From the NCBI GenBank assembly GCA_902494555.1, contig CABUTR010000006.1, positions 23,776 to 87,775 on the forward strand: 64,000 nt of DNA, in the 5' to 3' direction. The position numbers and the translations under genes were made by a program. The notes beneath the pieces were generated by a model, which worked only from the letters and a program-made list of their open reading frames with translations, made no database searches and was not told the DNA's origin. This document shows, piece by piece, positions 7,783 through 16,725 of this stretch. Every line of letters begins with the position of its first letter. Position 1 is the stretch's first letter. This DNA comes from an uncultured Collinsella sp. Its GTDB lineage: Bacteria; Actinomycetota; Coriobacteriia; Coriobacteriales; Coriobacteriaceae.

Positions 7783-9381
7783 CTACTCCCACTCGATGGT
7801 CGCGGGCGGCTTGGACGTGATGTCGTAGCACACACGGTTGGCGCCGGGGACCTCGGCCACGATACGGCCGGAAATGCGGGCAAGCACGTCGTAGGGCAGC
7901 TTGGCCCAGTCGGCGGTCATGGCGTCGCTGGACTCGACGGCACGCAGGATGATCGGGCGCTGGTAGGTGCGCTCATCGCCCATAACGCCGACGGACTTAA
8001 TGTCGGGCAGGACCGCGAAATACTGCCAGCAGCTGTGCTCGGAGTTGCGCTCGCCGGTCTGCTCAAACAGGCGCTGGTTGTAGGCGTCGAGCTCCTCGCG
8101 CACGATGGCGTCGGCATTCTTGAGGATCTCGAGCTTCTCCTTGTCGACCGCGCCGATGATGCGGATGGCAAGGCCCGGGCCCGGGAAGGGCTGGCGGAAC
8201 ACGATGTGACCCGGCAGGCCGAGCGCCAGACCAAGCGCACGGACCTCGTCCTTAAAGAAGTGGTCGAGCGGCTCGATGAGGTCGAAGTGCACGCCCTCGG
8301 GGAACGGAATCAGGTTGTGGTGGCTCTTGATGGTGGCCGTCTTGCCGCCCGTCTTGCGAGCGCCAGACTCGATGATGTCGGGGTAGATGGTACCCTGAGC
8401 CAGGTACTTGACCGGCTTGCCATCGGTCTCGAGCTGCTGCGCCACGGCGAAAAACTCTTTCCAGAACTGCGTGCCAATGATGCGACGCTTCTCCTCGGGC
8501 TCGGTCACGCCGGCCAGAAGCTCGGCATAGCGGTCCTCGGCGTGGACGTGGATGAAGTCGACGTCAAACTGCTTGGTGAAGACCTCCTCCACCTGCTCGG
8601 GCTCGCCCTTGCGCAGCAGGCCGTGGTTGATGAACACGCAGGTCATCTGCTTGCCCACGGCGCGAGCGCCCAGCGCAGCCACGACGGAGGAGTCGACGCC
8701 ACCGGACAGGGCCAGAATCACGCGGTCGTCGCCGACCTTCTCGCGGAACTCGGCCGTCATGGTCTCGACCAGGTTGTCCATGCTCCAGTTGGGCTCCAGG
8801 CCGCAGATCTCAAACAGGAAGTTGCTCAGCAGCTGCTGACCGTACTCGGAGTGCTTGACCTCGGGGTGGAACTGCGTGGTGAAGATCTTGCGCTCGACGC
8901 ACTCCATGGCGGCAACCGGGCACACGTCGGTGCTGGCGGTAACGGTAAAGCCCTCGGGCACCTCGGACACGGCGTCGCGGTGGCTCATCCACACGGTCTG
9001 CTCCATGGGCGTGGAGTTAAAGAGCTTGGCGCCGGCCGTACGCGTGATGGTGGCGCGGCCGTACTCGCCCACCTCGGAGTGGCCGACCTTGCCGCCGAGC
9101 GTCACGGCCGTGATCTGATGGCCGTAGCAAAAGCCCAGGACGGGAAGGCCCAGGTCAAAGATGGCGGGATCGATGGACGGAGCGTCCTCGGCGTACACGG
9201 AGGCCGGGCCGCCGGAAAGGATGAGCGCAGAGGCGTTCATCTCGCGAATCTCGTCGGCCGAGATATCGCAGGGAACGATCTCGGAATACACGTTGAGGTC
9301 GCGGACGCGACGGGCAATGAGCTGACCGTACTGCGCACCAAAGTCGAGTACGAGGACCTTTGCGGAAGCCTTTTGATCCAT
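7783..9381 (-). CDS. guaA: GMP synthase (glutamine-hydrolysing)
   Basis: A 532-residue enzyme converting XMP, glutamine and ATP to GMP. The N-terminal class I amidotransferase shows VLDFGAQYGQLIARRVR, the nucleophile region GFCYGHQ and FHPEVKHS; the ATP-pyrophosphatase domain has the P-loop ALSGGVDSSV, followed by the C-terminal dimer domain ending CYDITSKPPATIEWE. All parts are present. The start at 9381 (MDQKAS) is preceded by AGAGGGGGAAACC; the longer upstream frame has no ribosome site. It is monocistronic, convergent with the ABC-F gene, and its 3' end is a probable integration site. Confidence 0.97.
   Translation of the reverse strand: MDQKASAKVLVLDFGAQYGQLIARRVRDLNVYSEIVPCDISADEIREMNASALILSGGPASVYAEDAPSIDPAIFDLGLPVLGFCYGHQITAVTLGGKVGHSEVGEYGRATITRTAGAKLFNSTPMEQTVWMSHRDAVSEVPEGFTVTASTDVCPVAAMECVERKIFTTQFHPEVKHSEYGQQLLSNFLFEICGLEPNWSMDNLVETMTAEFREKVGDDRVILALSGGVDSSVVAALGARAVGKQMTCVFINHGLLRKGEPEQVEEVFTKQFDVDFIHVHAEDRYAELLAGVTEPEEKRRIIGTQFWKEFFAVAQQLETDGKPVKYLAQGTIYPDIIESGARKTGGKTATIKSHHNLIPFPEGVHFDLIEPLDHFFKDEVRALGLALGLPGHIVFRQPFPGPGLAIRIIGAVDKEKLEILKNADAIVREELDAYNQRLFEQTGERNSEHSCWQYFAVLPDIKSVGVMGDERTYQRPIILRAVESSDAMTADWAKLPYDVLARISGRIVAEVPGANRVCYDITSKPPATIEWE
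7787..7800 (+). repeat. guaA-end att candidate (right copy)
   Basis: TCCCACTCGATGGT spans the last codons of guaA (minus strand) and is repeated with one mismatch at 3039-3052. If used, insertion leaves guaA intact because the element carries its own copy of the gene end. Confidence 0.4.
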
Positions 9382-9648
9382 GGTTTCCCCCTCTTGTTGG
9401 CGGGGAGCCGGTGCCCACCCGCGCGAATAAACGAAAACAGCTTTCATAGTGTACACGTTATATGGGGTTTCTCGCCCCTCGCAGCCATCAGCGCACGGCA
9501 AACGCACGACCTGGGCCCTATTTGACGGCGATTGAAGTGTTACCAAACGTTACAGATGATGTATTACGTTTGAACATTGAACGCCCTGTGCCACAATACT
9601 GCCGAACGACTCCGCCTCTGCGGCGGCAAATACGATAGGAATACCAGC
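9382..9648. promoter_or_regulatory. divergent promoter region guaA / ansA
   Basis: This 267-bp gap must hold both promoters. No purine riboswitch-like fold was recognised in the guaA leader. Confidence 0.4.
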
Positions 9649-10662
9649 ATGAAGCGCATCCTTCTCATCGCCACGGGCGGCACCATCGCATCGACCGAGG
9701 ACGGCAACGGCCTCTCCCCCGCCCTGACCGGTGAGGAGCTCGCCCAGAGCGTCCCCGAGATCTCGGGCCTCTGCGAGCTCGACGTCGTGCAGCCCATGAA
9801 CATCGACAGCACCAACATGCGCCCCAGCGACTGGATGCGTATCCGCGACGTCATCGTCGAGGGTTATGCCGACCACGACGGCTTCGTGATTCTGCACGGC
9901 ACCGACACCATGAGCTACACCGCGGCGGCGCTTTCCTATCTGATTCAGGACAGCCCCAAGCCTATCGTACTCACCGGCTCTCAAAAGCCCATGGGCAATC
10001 CCTTTACTGACGCCAAACTCAATCTGTACCAGAGCCTGCTCTATGCGCTCGACGAGCACTCGCACGATGTCTCGATTGTGTTTGGCGGCGTCGCCATTGC
10101 CGGCACGCGCGCCCGCAAGCAGCGTACCATGAGCTTTAACGCGTTCATTAGCGTCAACTATCCGCCCATCGCCTATATCCGCAACGACCGCATCGTGCGC
10201 AACGGGCTTCACGGCACGCATCGGGGAGAAAACCCGGTGCGTTTCTACGACAGCATCGACCCGCGCGTATTTGTACTCAAGCTCACGCCCGGCGTAAACC
10301 CGGGCATCCTCGACGCCCTTGCCGATAGCTACGACGCTGTAATCCTTGAGACCTTTGGCATTGGCGGTATTCCCGAGTTTGGCGAGTCGGGCGAGTCGTT
10401 CCAAGAGGCAATTTTCCGCTGGGTCGATTCGGGCCGCACCGTCGTTATGACCACGCAAGTCCCAGAAGAGGGCCTTGACCTGGGTGTTTATGAGGTTGGC
10501 CGTGCTTACGCCGATCATCCGGGCATTCTACGCGGCGACGACATGACCACCGAGACGCTCGTGGCCAAGACCATGTGGGCACTCGGTCAGTCACGCGATG
10601 CCACCGAGATTCAGCGCCTGTTCTACAGCCAAGTCAACCACGACCGAATCCCGATGGCCTAA
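9649..10662 (+). CDS. ansA: type I L-asparaginase
   Basis: A 337-residue cytosolic asparaginase that hydrolyses asparagine to aspartate and ammonia. The first catalytic threonine is in IATGGTIAST (residues 6-15), the second in LHGTDTMSYTA (about residues 83-93), and VLTGSQKPM follows; there is no signal peptide, which separates it from the periplasmic type II enzyme. ATG at 9649 has TAGGA 8 nt upstream; an upstream in-frame start at 9577 adds an unrelated tail. It stands alone, divergent from guaA. Confidence 0.93.
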   Translation: MKRILLIATGGTIASTEDGNGLSPALTGEELAQSVPEISGLCELDVVQPMNIDSTNMRPSDWMRIRDVIVEGYADHDGFVILHGTDTMSYTAAALSYLIQDSPKPIVLTGSQKPMGNPFTDAKLNLYQSLLYALDEHSHDVSIVFGGVAIAGTRARKQRTMSFNAFISVNYPPIAYIRNDRIVRNGLHGTHRGENPVRFYDSIDPRVFVLKLTPGVNPGILDALADSYDAVILETFGIGGIPEFGESGESFQEAIFRWVDSGRTVVMTTQVPEEGLDLGVYEVGRAYADHPGILRGDDMTTETLVAKTMWALGQSRDATEIQRLFYSQVNHDRIPMA

Positions 10663-10984
10663 TCCCTAAGGCAGTTCCACTTATCGCAGCCTCAAACGAC
10701 AGGTGGTCCCCCTCGGGCCGTGCAAAAAACGGAGTATTCTGCAATTTCTCCGCCAGAGGCATAGAATCGGCCAATTGTTAGACGAACTTTTAGGACGAAG
10801 GGGCCGTCTAGTAAATATTTATTCCTCATTTTTATTTAACGTGTGGATTAACTACTACCAAAAAGGCAAAACCAGCCGCTCAAGCTACCGTCTACAGCCG
10901 AACTGGTGCTGAATACTCGCGATTTTGCACATCGCAACCAGGGGGACCCGCCCAAAGAGCGTCAAATAGCAGCGGGGGAACGCC
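10663..10984. other. intergenic stretch with AT-rich core
   Basis: No gene seen. A segment at 10715-10743 (GGGCCGTGCAAAAAACGGAG...) resembles the inverted-repeat motif of the element at 28857-29077 and may be a diverged copy. The remainder is unassigned. Confidence 0.3.
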
Positions 10985-11203
10985 CTATTCGATACCCTCG
11001 AGAAGCTCTGACACCGTCATGCCGAGTGCGGGCGCGATCTTAAATAGAACCTTGAGCGTGAAATTTGCCGTCCCATCTTCGATTCGGTCGAGGTAGGGTC
11101 GGCTGATTCCTGTCGCCACACAAAAATCGACCTTGGAGATACCAAGGTCCCTGCGCGTCTGCTCGACTCGCTTGCCAAGAATCTGTTTCGCACGTTCGTC
11201 CAT
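10985..11203 (-). CDS. XRE-family transcriptional regulator
   Basis: A 72-residue protein made almost entirely of a Cro/CI helix-turn-helix: LGKRVEQTRRDLGISKVDFCVATGISRPYLDRIEDG, then LKVLFKIAPALGMTVSELLEG. It probably binds the 24-bp palindrome in its own promoter and represses itself and the divergent gene at 11280. Such single-domain XRE proteins are often antitoxins or local switches. Partner and signal are unknown. Confidence 0.85.
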   Translation of the reverse strand: MDERAKQILGKRVEQTRRDLGISKVDFCVATGISRPYLDRIEDGTANFTLKVLFKIAPALGMTVSELLEGIE

Positions 11204-11232
11204 GCAGCCGAGTTTGAAATGGAGCTGAACAA

Positions 11233-11256
11233 AAACGTAAACTATAGTTTACGTTT
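11233..11256. promoter_or_regulatory. 24-bp perfect palindrome, likely XRE operator
   Basis: AAACGTAAAC, TATA and GTTTACGTTT form a perfect palindrome centred at 11244/11245, between the divergent starts at 11203 and 11280. Two-fold symmetry and position fit a dimeric XRE repressor site controlling both genes. Confidence 0.75.
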
Positions 11257-11279
11257 AAACGAATACACAGGAGTTTTCT

Positions 11280-11669
11280 ATGTCGGGTTCTTCGGTCCGC
11301 ATGTACCGAGCCACGCTTCGCACAAACAGCGCACCGCCCAAGCTCGTCGTCGTTGAAGCCGAATGCCTTTCGCCCGATGAGCGCACAGCATTTGCATTGC
11401 TATCAAGTCGCGTCGCCGCCGTTCTGGTCCCTTGCCCGGCGCAAGGTGAACTTGCCATCCAATGCCAAGCGCACAGCTGCTCGCTCAATCAGGCTGCCGT
11501 AATCGCAACCAGCCAACGTGGTCTGCCCCTTCTTTTAGAAGCCGGTACCGCGCTCACCCTTCGCGGCGCCGGATACGAAAACGAGGCCGCCGCCGACATG
11601 GTCTTTAAACCACGATCGAGCGGCGGCCTCGCAGCAGCCATTGAATATATGTGCAGGCTCGTTGCCTAA
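11280..11669 (+). CDS. unknown 129-residue protein divergent from the XRE gene
   Basis: The product is not recognised. It has no signal peptide or clear membrane helix; hydrophobic strands (PPKLVVVEAECL, VAAVLVPCPAQG, AVIATSQRGLPLLLEAG) alternate with short helices, suggesting a small mixed alpha/beta domain. The start follows GGAG (11271-11274). It shares the palindromic control region with the XRE regulator, so the two probably form a regulated pair. Confidence 0.6.
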   Translation: MSGSSVRMYRATLRTNSAPPKLVVVEAECLSPDERTAFALLSSRVAAVLVPCPAQGELAIQCQAHSCSLNQAAVIATSQRGLPLLLEAGTALTLRGAGYENEAAADMVFKPRSSGGLAAAIEYMCRLVA

Positions 11670-11678
11670 AAGGACAAG

Positions 11679-12062
11679 CTAGAAACCAAGGCCAAAGCCC
11701 GTTCCGGTAATCGCCGAGTACATAAAGTAAACGTTAATCACGTTGAGGAACACACCCGTGATGCAACCATTACGCAGGTAGCGCTCGCACACAATGCGCG
11801 CCATGGCGGCGGAGTCATCATTGTTTTTAGCCTGGCGTCCTGCCGTAAAGTACGTCGCCACGCTCAGCAGCAGGTTGAGCACCGGCAGTGCCAGCAACTC
11901 GTAGCTCTTGCCCCAGCGCGTCGCCTCGCCGGCGGCATTAAACTTTGTTGCCACCTCGGAACCAATGTTGGGGATAACACACGCTGCGACCACCAGCGGA
12001 ATCACCGCAAGCACGAGTAGCGCAATACCCATGTAACCGGCTTTTTTGCCATATTTAAACAT
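11679..12062 (-). CDS. small membrane protein, DUF1648/SdpI-like
   Basis: A 127-residue protein with a hydrophobic N-terminal helix (MGIALLVLAVIPLVVAACVIP), then TKFNAAGEATRWGKSYELL, which resembles the P-x-H-FN-x-x-G-x-x-x-RW core of DUF1648 and SdpI-type proteins, then two more hydrophobic helices. SdpI relatives act in immunity or signalling at the membrane; whether this one does is unknown. It ends 10 bp from the convergent unknown gene and lies 11 bp downstream of ychF, so it may be the last gene of that operon. Confidence 0.6.
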   Translation of the reverse strand: MFKYGKKAGYMGIALLVLAVIPLVVAACVIPNIGSEVATKFNAAGEATRWGKSYELLALPVLNLLLSVATYFTAGRQAKNNDDSAAMARIVCERYLRNGCITGVFLNVINVYFMYSAITGTGFGLGF

Positions 12063-12073
12063 GTGCGTCGTCC

Positions 12074-13150
12074 TTACACGTTAAAGCGGAAGTGCACGAC
12101 GTCGCCATCGGCCATGACATAGTCCTTGCCCTCAATACGCAGCTTGCCGGCGGCCTTGGCGCCCTGCTCACCGCCGAGCTCGATGTAGTCGTCATAGCCA
12201 ATGACCTCGGCCTTAATAAAGCCGCGCTCAAAGTCGGTGTGGATAACGCCGGCGGCCTGCGGGGCGGTCGCGCCCTGACGAACCGTCCAGGCCTTGACCT
12301 CCATCTCGCCAGCCGTAAAGAACGACTGCAGACCGAGCAGCTTATAGGCCGCCTGCGCGAGAACGTCCAGGCCGGGCTGCTCCAAGCCCAGGCTCTCCAG
12401 GTAGTCGGTGGCGTCCTCGGGATCGAGCTCGGAAAGCTCGGCCTCGATCTTGGCGCAGATGGGCAGCGGCTTAACACCATCGATGGGCGCCAGATCGTCG
12501 TTAAGCATATCCTCGTCCACGTTGGCCACATACAGGATGGGCTTCATGGTGAGCAGGAACAGGCCCTTGGCGGCAGCACGCTCCTCGTCGGTCATCTCCA
12601 TGGACGCGGCGCGTTTACCCTCGTTGAGCCAGTCGAGCAGGCGCTTGGCGACCTCAAACTTGGGCATGAGCTCCTTGTCGCGCTTGGCCTCCTTCTCGAG
12701 CTTGGGCAGCTGCTTCTCGAGCGTGCCCATGTCGGCCAGGATGAGCTCGGTCATGATGGTGTCGGCATCGCCGGCGGGGTCGACGAACTCGCCCGTGCGG
12801 CCCACCTCACGCATGACGTTGGGGTCCTTAAAGTAGCGCACGACCTCGCAGATGGCGTCGGTCTCGCGAATGTTAGCCAGGAACTGGTTGCCCAGACCCT
12901 CGCCCTCGTTAGCGCCCTTCACCAAACCTGCGATGTCGACGAACTCTACCGTCGCCGGCACGATGCGGCCCGGGTTGACAATGTCGGCGAGCTTTTGCAA
13001 GCGGCTATCGGGCACATCGACGATACCCACGTTGGGGTCGATCGTGGCAAACGGGTAGTTGGCGGCAAGGCCGGTCTTTTTGGTAAGCGCGGTGAACAGC
13101 GTCGACTTGCCCACGTTGGGCAGGCCCACGATACCGATGGAAAGGGACAC
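12074..13150 (-). CDS. ychF: redox-regulated ribosome-associated ATPase YchF (Obg family)
   Basis: A 358-residue P-loop NTPase. G1 is GLPNVGKSTLFTALTK at the N-terminus, the switch region has TIDPN and FVDIAGLVKGA, and the C-terminal TGS domain runs from about residue 275 (SFFTAGEMEVKAWTVRQG to the end). YchF/OLA1 binds ATP rather than GTP because the usual NKxD is altered. The GTG start at 13150 is preceded by AAAGGAGC; the long upstream frame is not protein-like. Length matches the family (about 363). Confidence 0.95.
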   Translation of the reverse strand: MSLSIGIVGLPNVGKSTLFTALTKKTGLAANYPFATIDPNVGIVDVPDSRLQKLADIVNPGRIVPATVEFVDIAGLVKGANEGEGLGNQFLANIRETDAICEVVRYFKDPNVMREVGRTGEFVDPAGDADTIMTELILADMGTLEKQLPKLEKEAKRDKELMPKFEVAKRLLDWLNEGKRAASMEMTDEERAAAKGLFLLTMKPILYVANVDEDMLNDDLAPIDGVKPLPICAKIEAELSELDPEDATDYLESLGLEQPGLDVLAQAAYKLLGLQSFFTAGEMEVKAWTVRQGATAPQAAGVIHTDFERGFIKAEVIGYDDYIELGGEQGAKAAGKLRIEGKDYVMADGDVVHFRFNV

Positions 13151-13277
13151 GACAGCTCCTTTTGGTACAGGTACTTCAAACTGCATAAGTATAGCGCCGC
13201 CGCAGCATCCGGGCGAATCCGGACACCGCGACGGCGCAAATGAAGCAGAGATGCGTGAGAGTTCGAAACAGCAGTCC

Positions 13278-14621
13278 TTACTTAAGCTCGGGCCAGAAAT
13301 CCTTGTTGGCCTCGATGAGCTCGTCCAGGATCTGCTTAGCAACGCTCGCCGAAGGAATGGTCTTGGAGAGCGTGAGTGCCTGCCAGAGCTTCTGGTAGCT
13401 GCCCTCGACCCAAGCCTGGACAACGAGTTTCTCGACGGAAACCTGCTGCTCCATCAGGCCCTTCTGGAACTGCGGAATCGGGCCCTGGCAGATCTTCTCA
13501 AAGCCGTTGGAACCGACGATGCAAGGCACCTCGACCATGGCCGTCGGGTCGAAGTTGGGCACAGCGCCATCGTTGGGGACGATCAGCAGGAAGCGCTCGA
13601 GCGTGTTCTCGGCCAGTGCGCAGGCAAGGTCGACGATGTAGTTGGCATGTACATCTGGCTCAAAGCCGCCGTCCTTGGCAGTACCCTTGGCGATGATGTC
13701 TCGGCAAGCGCCAAAGACCTTCTTCTCGCGGCCGTCCATAACCTCATTGGCGCGAGTGTAGTTGGGGTCAGACGTCTCGACGACATAGTCCGGGTACAGG
13801 TAGTACTTGAGGTAGGTATTGGGAATCGTCTCGGGATCGACAGCATAGACATCCTTGGCCTTGCCGAAGGTGTGAATCCAGCTCTCCTCGACATGCTGCT
13901 CCTTACCGGCCTCGTGCTCGATGCCGTCCAGATAGCCGTTCTTAGCCATATGCTCCTTAATCTGCGGCATGAGGTCGTTGCCCTCCTTGTCGTAGATTTT
14001 GCTCCACCAACCAAAGTGGTTGAGGCCGTAGTAGCTATACTGCAGCTCGCGACGATCCTTGATGCCGCACATACGGCTCATCTTATCCATGAGGTCGATC
14101 GGCATGTCGCAGATGTTGATGATGCGGCTGTTGGGGCGCAGCACGCGGCAGGCCTCGGCGACGATGGCCGCGGGGTTGGAGTAGTTGAGCATCCAAGCGT
14201 TGGGGCTGTACTTCTCCATGTAGTCGAGGATCTCGATGACGCCACCAATGGAGCGCATGCCGTAGGCGATACCGCCGGCGCCGCAGGTCTCTTGGCCAAC
14301 GCAGCCGTACTTGAGAGGAATCTTCTCGTCGAGCTCACGCATGGCGTACAGGCCAACGCGGATGTGAGCGAGGACGAAGTCAGTACCGGTAAAAGCGGTT
14401 TCAGGGTCGGTGGTGTAGTTGAACTCAACCTCGGGAGCGTTCTCGTGGAAGTAGATCTCGCAGGCCTTTGCCACGATCTCCTGGCGCTCGGCGTTGTTGT
14501 CGTAGAAGGTCACCTTGTTGACCGGGAAGCGGTCGCGCTCCTCAAGCAGCATCAGAGCGATGCCCGGGGTGAAGGTAGAGCCACCGCCGGCAATGGTCAC
14601 GGCATAGTTTTTCTTGGACAT
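13278..14621 (-). CDS. 6-phospho-alpha-glucosidase, GH4 family
   Basis: A 447-residue NAD- and Mn-dependent glycosidase that cleaves phosphorylated maltose or related alpha-glucosides brought in by the adjacent PTS. The N-terminal Rossmann motif is VTIAGGGSTFTPGIALML; family motifs HIRVG, GQETCGAGGIAYGMRS, NYSNPAAIVAE and NICDMP (with the metal-binding Cys) and GLNHFGWW are all intact. It is very close in layout to GlvA/MalH. It lies 154 bp downstream of the EIICB gene on the same strand with its own AGGAGG-like site, so the two form a maltose-type utilisation unit. Confidence 0.92.
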   Translation of the reverse strand: MSKKNYAVTIAGGGSTFTPGIALMLLEERDRFPVNKVTFYDNNAERQEIVAKACEIYFHENAPEVEFNYTTDPETAFTGTDFVLAHIRVGLYAMRELDEKIPLKYGCVGQETCGAGGIAYGMRSIGGVIEILDYMEKYSPNAWMLNYSNPAAIVAEACRVLRPNSRIINICDMPIDLMDKMSRMCGIKDRRELQYSYYGLNHFGWWSKIYDKEGNDLMPQIKEHMAKNGYLDGIEHEAGKEQHVEESWIHTFGKAKDVYAVDPETIPNTYLKYYLYPDYVVETSDPNYTRANEVMDGREKKVFGACRDIIAKGTAKDGGFEPDVHANYIVDLACALAENTLERFLLIVPNDGAVPNFDPTAMVEVPCIVGSNGFEKICQGPIPQFQKGLMEQQVSVEKLVVQAWVEGSYQKLWQALTLSKTIPSASVAKQILDELIEANKDFWPELK

Positions 14622-14721
14622 GATGTCCTCCTCATTCTGGCCGCTTGCTCAATCCATCCCCGTACGCGGCCTGCACGGTTTGGAATTGTTACCTAGAAGT
14701 GGAGTTTTTATCTCTAGAATC

Positions 14722-14757
14722 GGCCTTGCGGTGCATACCGGCTCTGCAAGGCCGATT
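14722..14757 (-). terminator. hairpin between EIICB and phospho-glucosidase genes
   Basis: AATCGGCCTTGC and GCAAGGCCGATT form a 12-bp stem. No T-tract follows on the minus strand, so it probably modulates rather than ends transcription (attenuation or mRNA processing). Confidence 0.45.
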
Positions 14758-14775
14758 GTTTCGATGGACGATGGT

Positions 14776-16368
14776 TTACAGAAGACTCTCGAACTTCTCG
14801 CGAACCTGCGGGACGGTAAGGCCAATGATGACCTGGATTGACTGGCCTTGGACCACCAAGCCATGCGTACCGATCGCCTTGAAGGAAGCCTCGGGTGCAA
14901 CGACGCCCTTGTCCTTGACGTTAACGCGCAGACGGGTGGCGCAGTTGGTTACGTCGATGACGTTATCCGTGCCACCGAGTAGATCGAGGATGTTCTCGGC
15001 AAGCACCAAGCGCTCATCATCTTTACTCTGGGCGACCGATTTGCTAGCAGCAGCACCGCCCTGCTTTTGCTTGTAGTCGGCCTTGGATTTGAGCTCGACC
15101 TCAACATCGTCATCCTCGCGACCGGGGGTCTTAAAGTCGAACTTGACGATCAGGAAACGAAAGACCACAACCCAAAGAGCGGTAAAGCACAGACCGACAA
15201 GGATGGAAATGGCGTACTGCAGACCGTGTGCGGCCCAAAGAGGCAGCCAGTCCCACGAGAGCATCGAGATGATGCCTCCGTCAAAGATGCCTACGACGCC
15301 AAGGAGGTTTTGAGCCATGCAGCCGAGCGCTCCGAGCACGCAGTGGACGACGAACAGGCCGGGCGCAATGAACAGGAAGGTGAAGTCAAGCGGCTCGGTA
15401 ATACCGCAAAGCATAGCGGTAAGGGTGACAGGAATGAGCAGAGCCTTGACGCGTTGCTTGCGCTCGGGTTTGGCGGTCATATAAAACGCAATGGCGACGC
15501 CAAGCGAGCCGAAGACTTTAGTCCATCCAGGGCAGGTATAGGCAGCCCAGGGTGCGGCATCCTTAAGAGCAATGCTCGGATCGGCAGCCAGTTGGGGCAG
15601 GATGTTGGCCCAAGCGGCAAAGATGCCGCCATTGACCGCCGCGTTGTCGTAATAGAACGGCGTATAGATAAAGTGGTGAAGACCTGTAGGAATCAGCACG
15701 CGCTCGAAGAAAGCAAAGACGCCCACACCAAACGTACCGGCGGAAAGGATGAATCCCTGGAAGGCGGCGATAGCAGCCTGAACATGCGGCCACACCAGGC
15801 AGGCGATAATAGCGACCGGAACCATAACGAAGAAACCGATCATATAGATGAACACGGAGCCCGAAAACACGCCCAACCACTCGGGGAGCTCGGTATCGAA
15901 GAACTTGTTATGCAGCATCGTGGCGATACCAGAGATAATGAGCGCGCCCATGATGCCCATATCAAGCGTTTTGATGCTTGCGATAGTGGCAAGACCAGTA
16001 CCGCTGCCCGCCTCGACAGAATAGTCGACCCCAAAGACAGGGCCCCACTGCCCCAAGATTGTGCTTACAAAGTAGTTGAAGGTAAGGTAGATGGCCAAAG
16101 CCTCCATGCAGCAGCGAGCGTTCTGCTTGTTCGCGAGCGAAATTGGCAATGCTACGCAAAACAGCAACGGCATCTGGTTAAAGAGCGTCCAACCACCCTG
16201 GAGCAGCACATTCCAGCAATCAAACCAAAGATGACCCGCTGTGGCCATCTCGCCAAAGATCGCCTCGGTGGTAAACAACGTACCCAGGCCGACGACGATT
16301 CCGGAAAATGCGAAAAGAATTGCAGGCGTGTACATTGCACCGCCGAAACGTTGTATCTTTTGCATCAT
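14776..16368 (-). CDS. PTS EIICB, maltose/alpha-glucoside type
   Basis: A 530-residue sugar transporter. The EIIC part has about ten membrane helices beginning IQRFGGAMYTPAILFAFSGIVVG and contains the conserved GITEPLDFTFLF segment; a linker of about 50 charged residues leads to the EIIB domain with the phosphorylated cysteine in TNCATRLRVNVKD. There is no EIIA domain, so phosphate must come from a separate protein, probably the EIIA-Glc at 43.6 kb. The start at 16368 (MMQKIQRF) has GAGAGGGGG upstream and matches GlvC-type proteins; in-frame ATGs at 16392 and 16419 are alternatives. Regulation is probably by the GntR protein at 17.8 kb. Confidence 0.92.
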   Translation of the reverse strand: MMQKIQRFGGAMYTPAILFAFSGIVVGLGTLFTTEAIFGEMATAGHLWFDCWNVLLQGGWTLFNQMPLLFCVALPISLANKQNARCCMEALAIYLTFNYFVSTILGQWGPVFGVDYSVEAGSGTGLATIASIKTLDMGIMGALIISGIATMLHNKFFDTELPEWLGVFSGSVFIYMIGFFVMVPVAIIACLVWPHVQAAIAAFQGFILSAGTFGVGVFAFFERVLIPTGLHHFIYTPFYYDNAAVNGGIFAAWANILPQLAADPSIALKDAAPWAAYTCPGWTKVFGSLGVAIAFYMTAKPERKQRVKALLIPVTLTAMLCGITEPLDFTFLFIAPGLFVVHCVLGALGCMAQNLLGVVGIFDGGIISMLSWDWLPLWAAHGLQYAISILVGLCFTALWVVVFRFLIVKFDFKTPGREDDDVEVELKSKADYKQKQGGAAASKSVAQSKDDERLVLAENILDLLGGTDNVIDVTNCATRLRVNVKDKGVVAPEASFKAIGTHGLVVQGQSIQVIIGLTVPQVREKFESLL

Positions 16369-16505
16369 GACGGGGAATCCCCCTCTCTTCATTCGGAGCG
16401 GCTGCGGTTTTGGCTTCACTCGAGACCGCAGGCGCGCCGTTTGCGTGTACCTCGTGCAATAGGACGGGTGGGCCCGTGTCCCCGACTTCTTGCGCTTATG
16501 TTTTT

Positions 16506-16689
16506 ATCATATCACTTATCTATACAAGTCAATACATTGTCCGTGTTCGGTTAACGGTCAATATTTGACGATAAACGGTATATTCCAATTGTTTTACCTG
16601 TTTATTAGCCGGTTACCTCGTTTTTCAAAACAGAAATTCTTTCAACTTGTATAGATGTGCTTGTATATATTTGTATACATACCTATACT
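16506..16689. promoter_or_regulatory. divergent promoters with shared GntR-type operators
   Basis: Rightward: TTGTAT (16661-16666), 17 bp, TATACT (16684-16689). Leftward: TTGACT (complement of 16527-16532) and TATGAT (complement of 16506-16511). The 12-mer ACTTGTATAGAT occurs at 16645-16656 and, inverted, at 16518-16529, overlapping both promoters; further TTGTATA-like repeats lie at 16660-16678. This is the expected target of the GntR/UTRA regulator encoded next door. Confidence 0.65.
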
Positions 16690-16725
16690 TCAATACAACA
16701 TTCACCGCCAGGTAAAGGAGTCACC

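Noticed and set aside
7711..9525. A 604-codon plus-strand frame over guaA
   Set aside because: Antisense shadow of guaA with Leu/Gly/Asp/Val bias and no recognisable motif.
15067..16554. A 495-codon plus-strand frame over the PTS gene
   Set aside because: Opposite to an unmistakable EIICB gene; highly charged, Asp/Arg-rich artefact.
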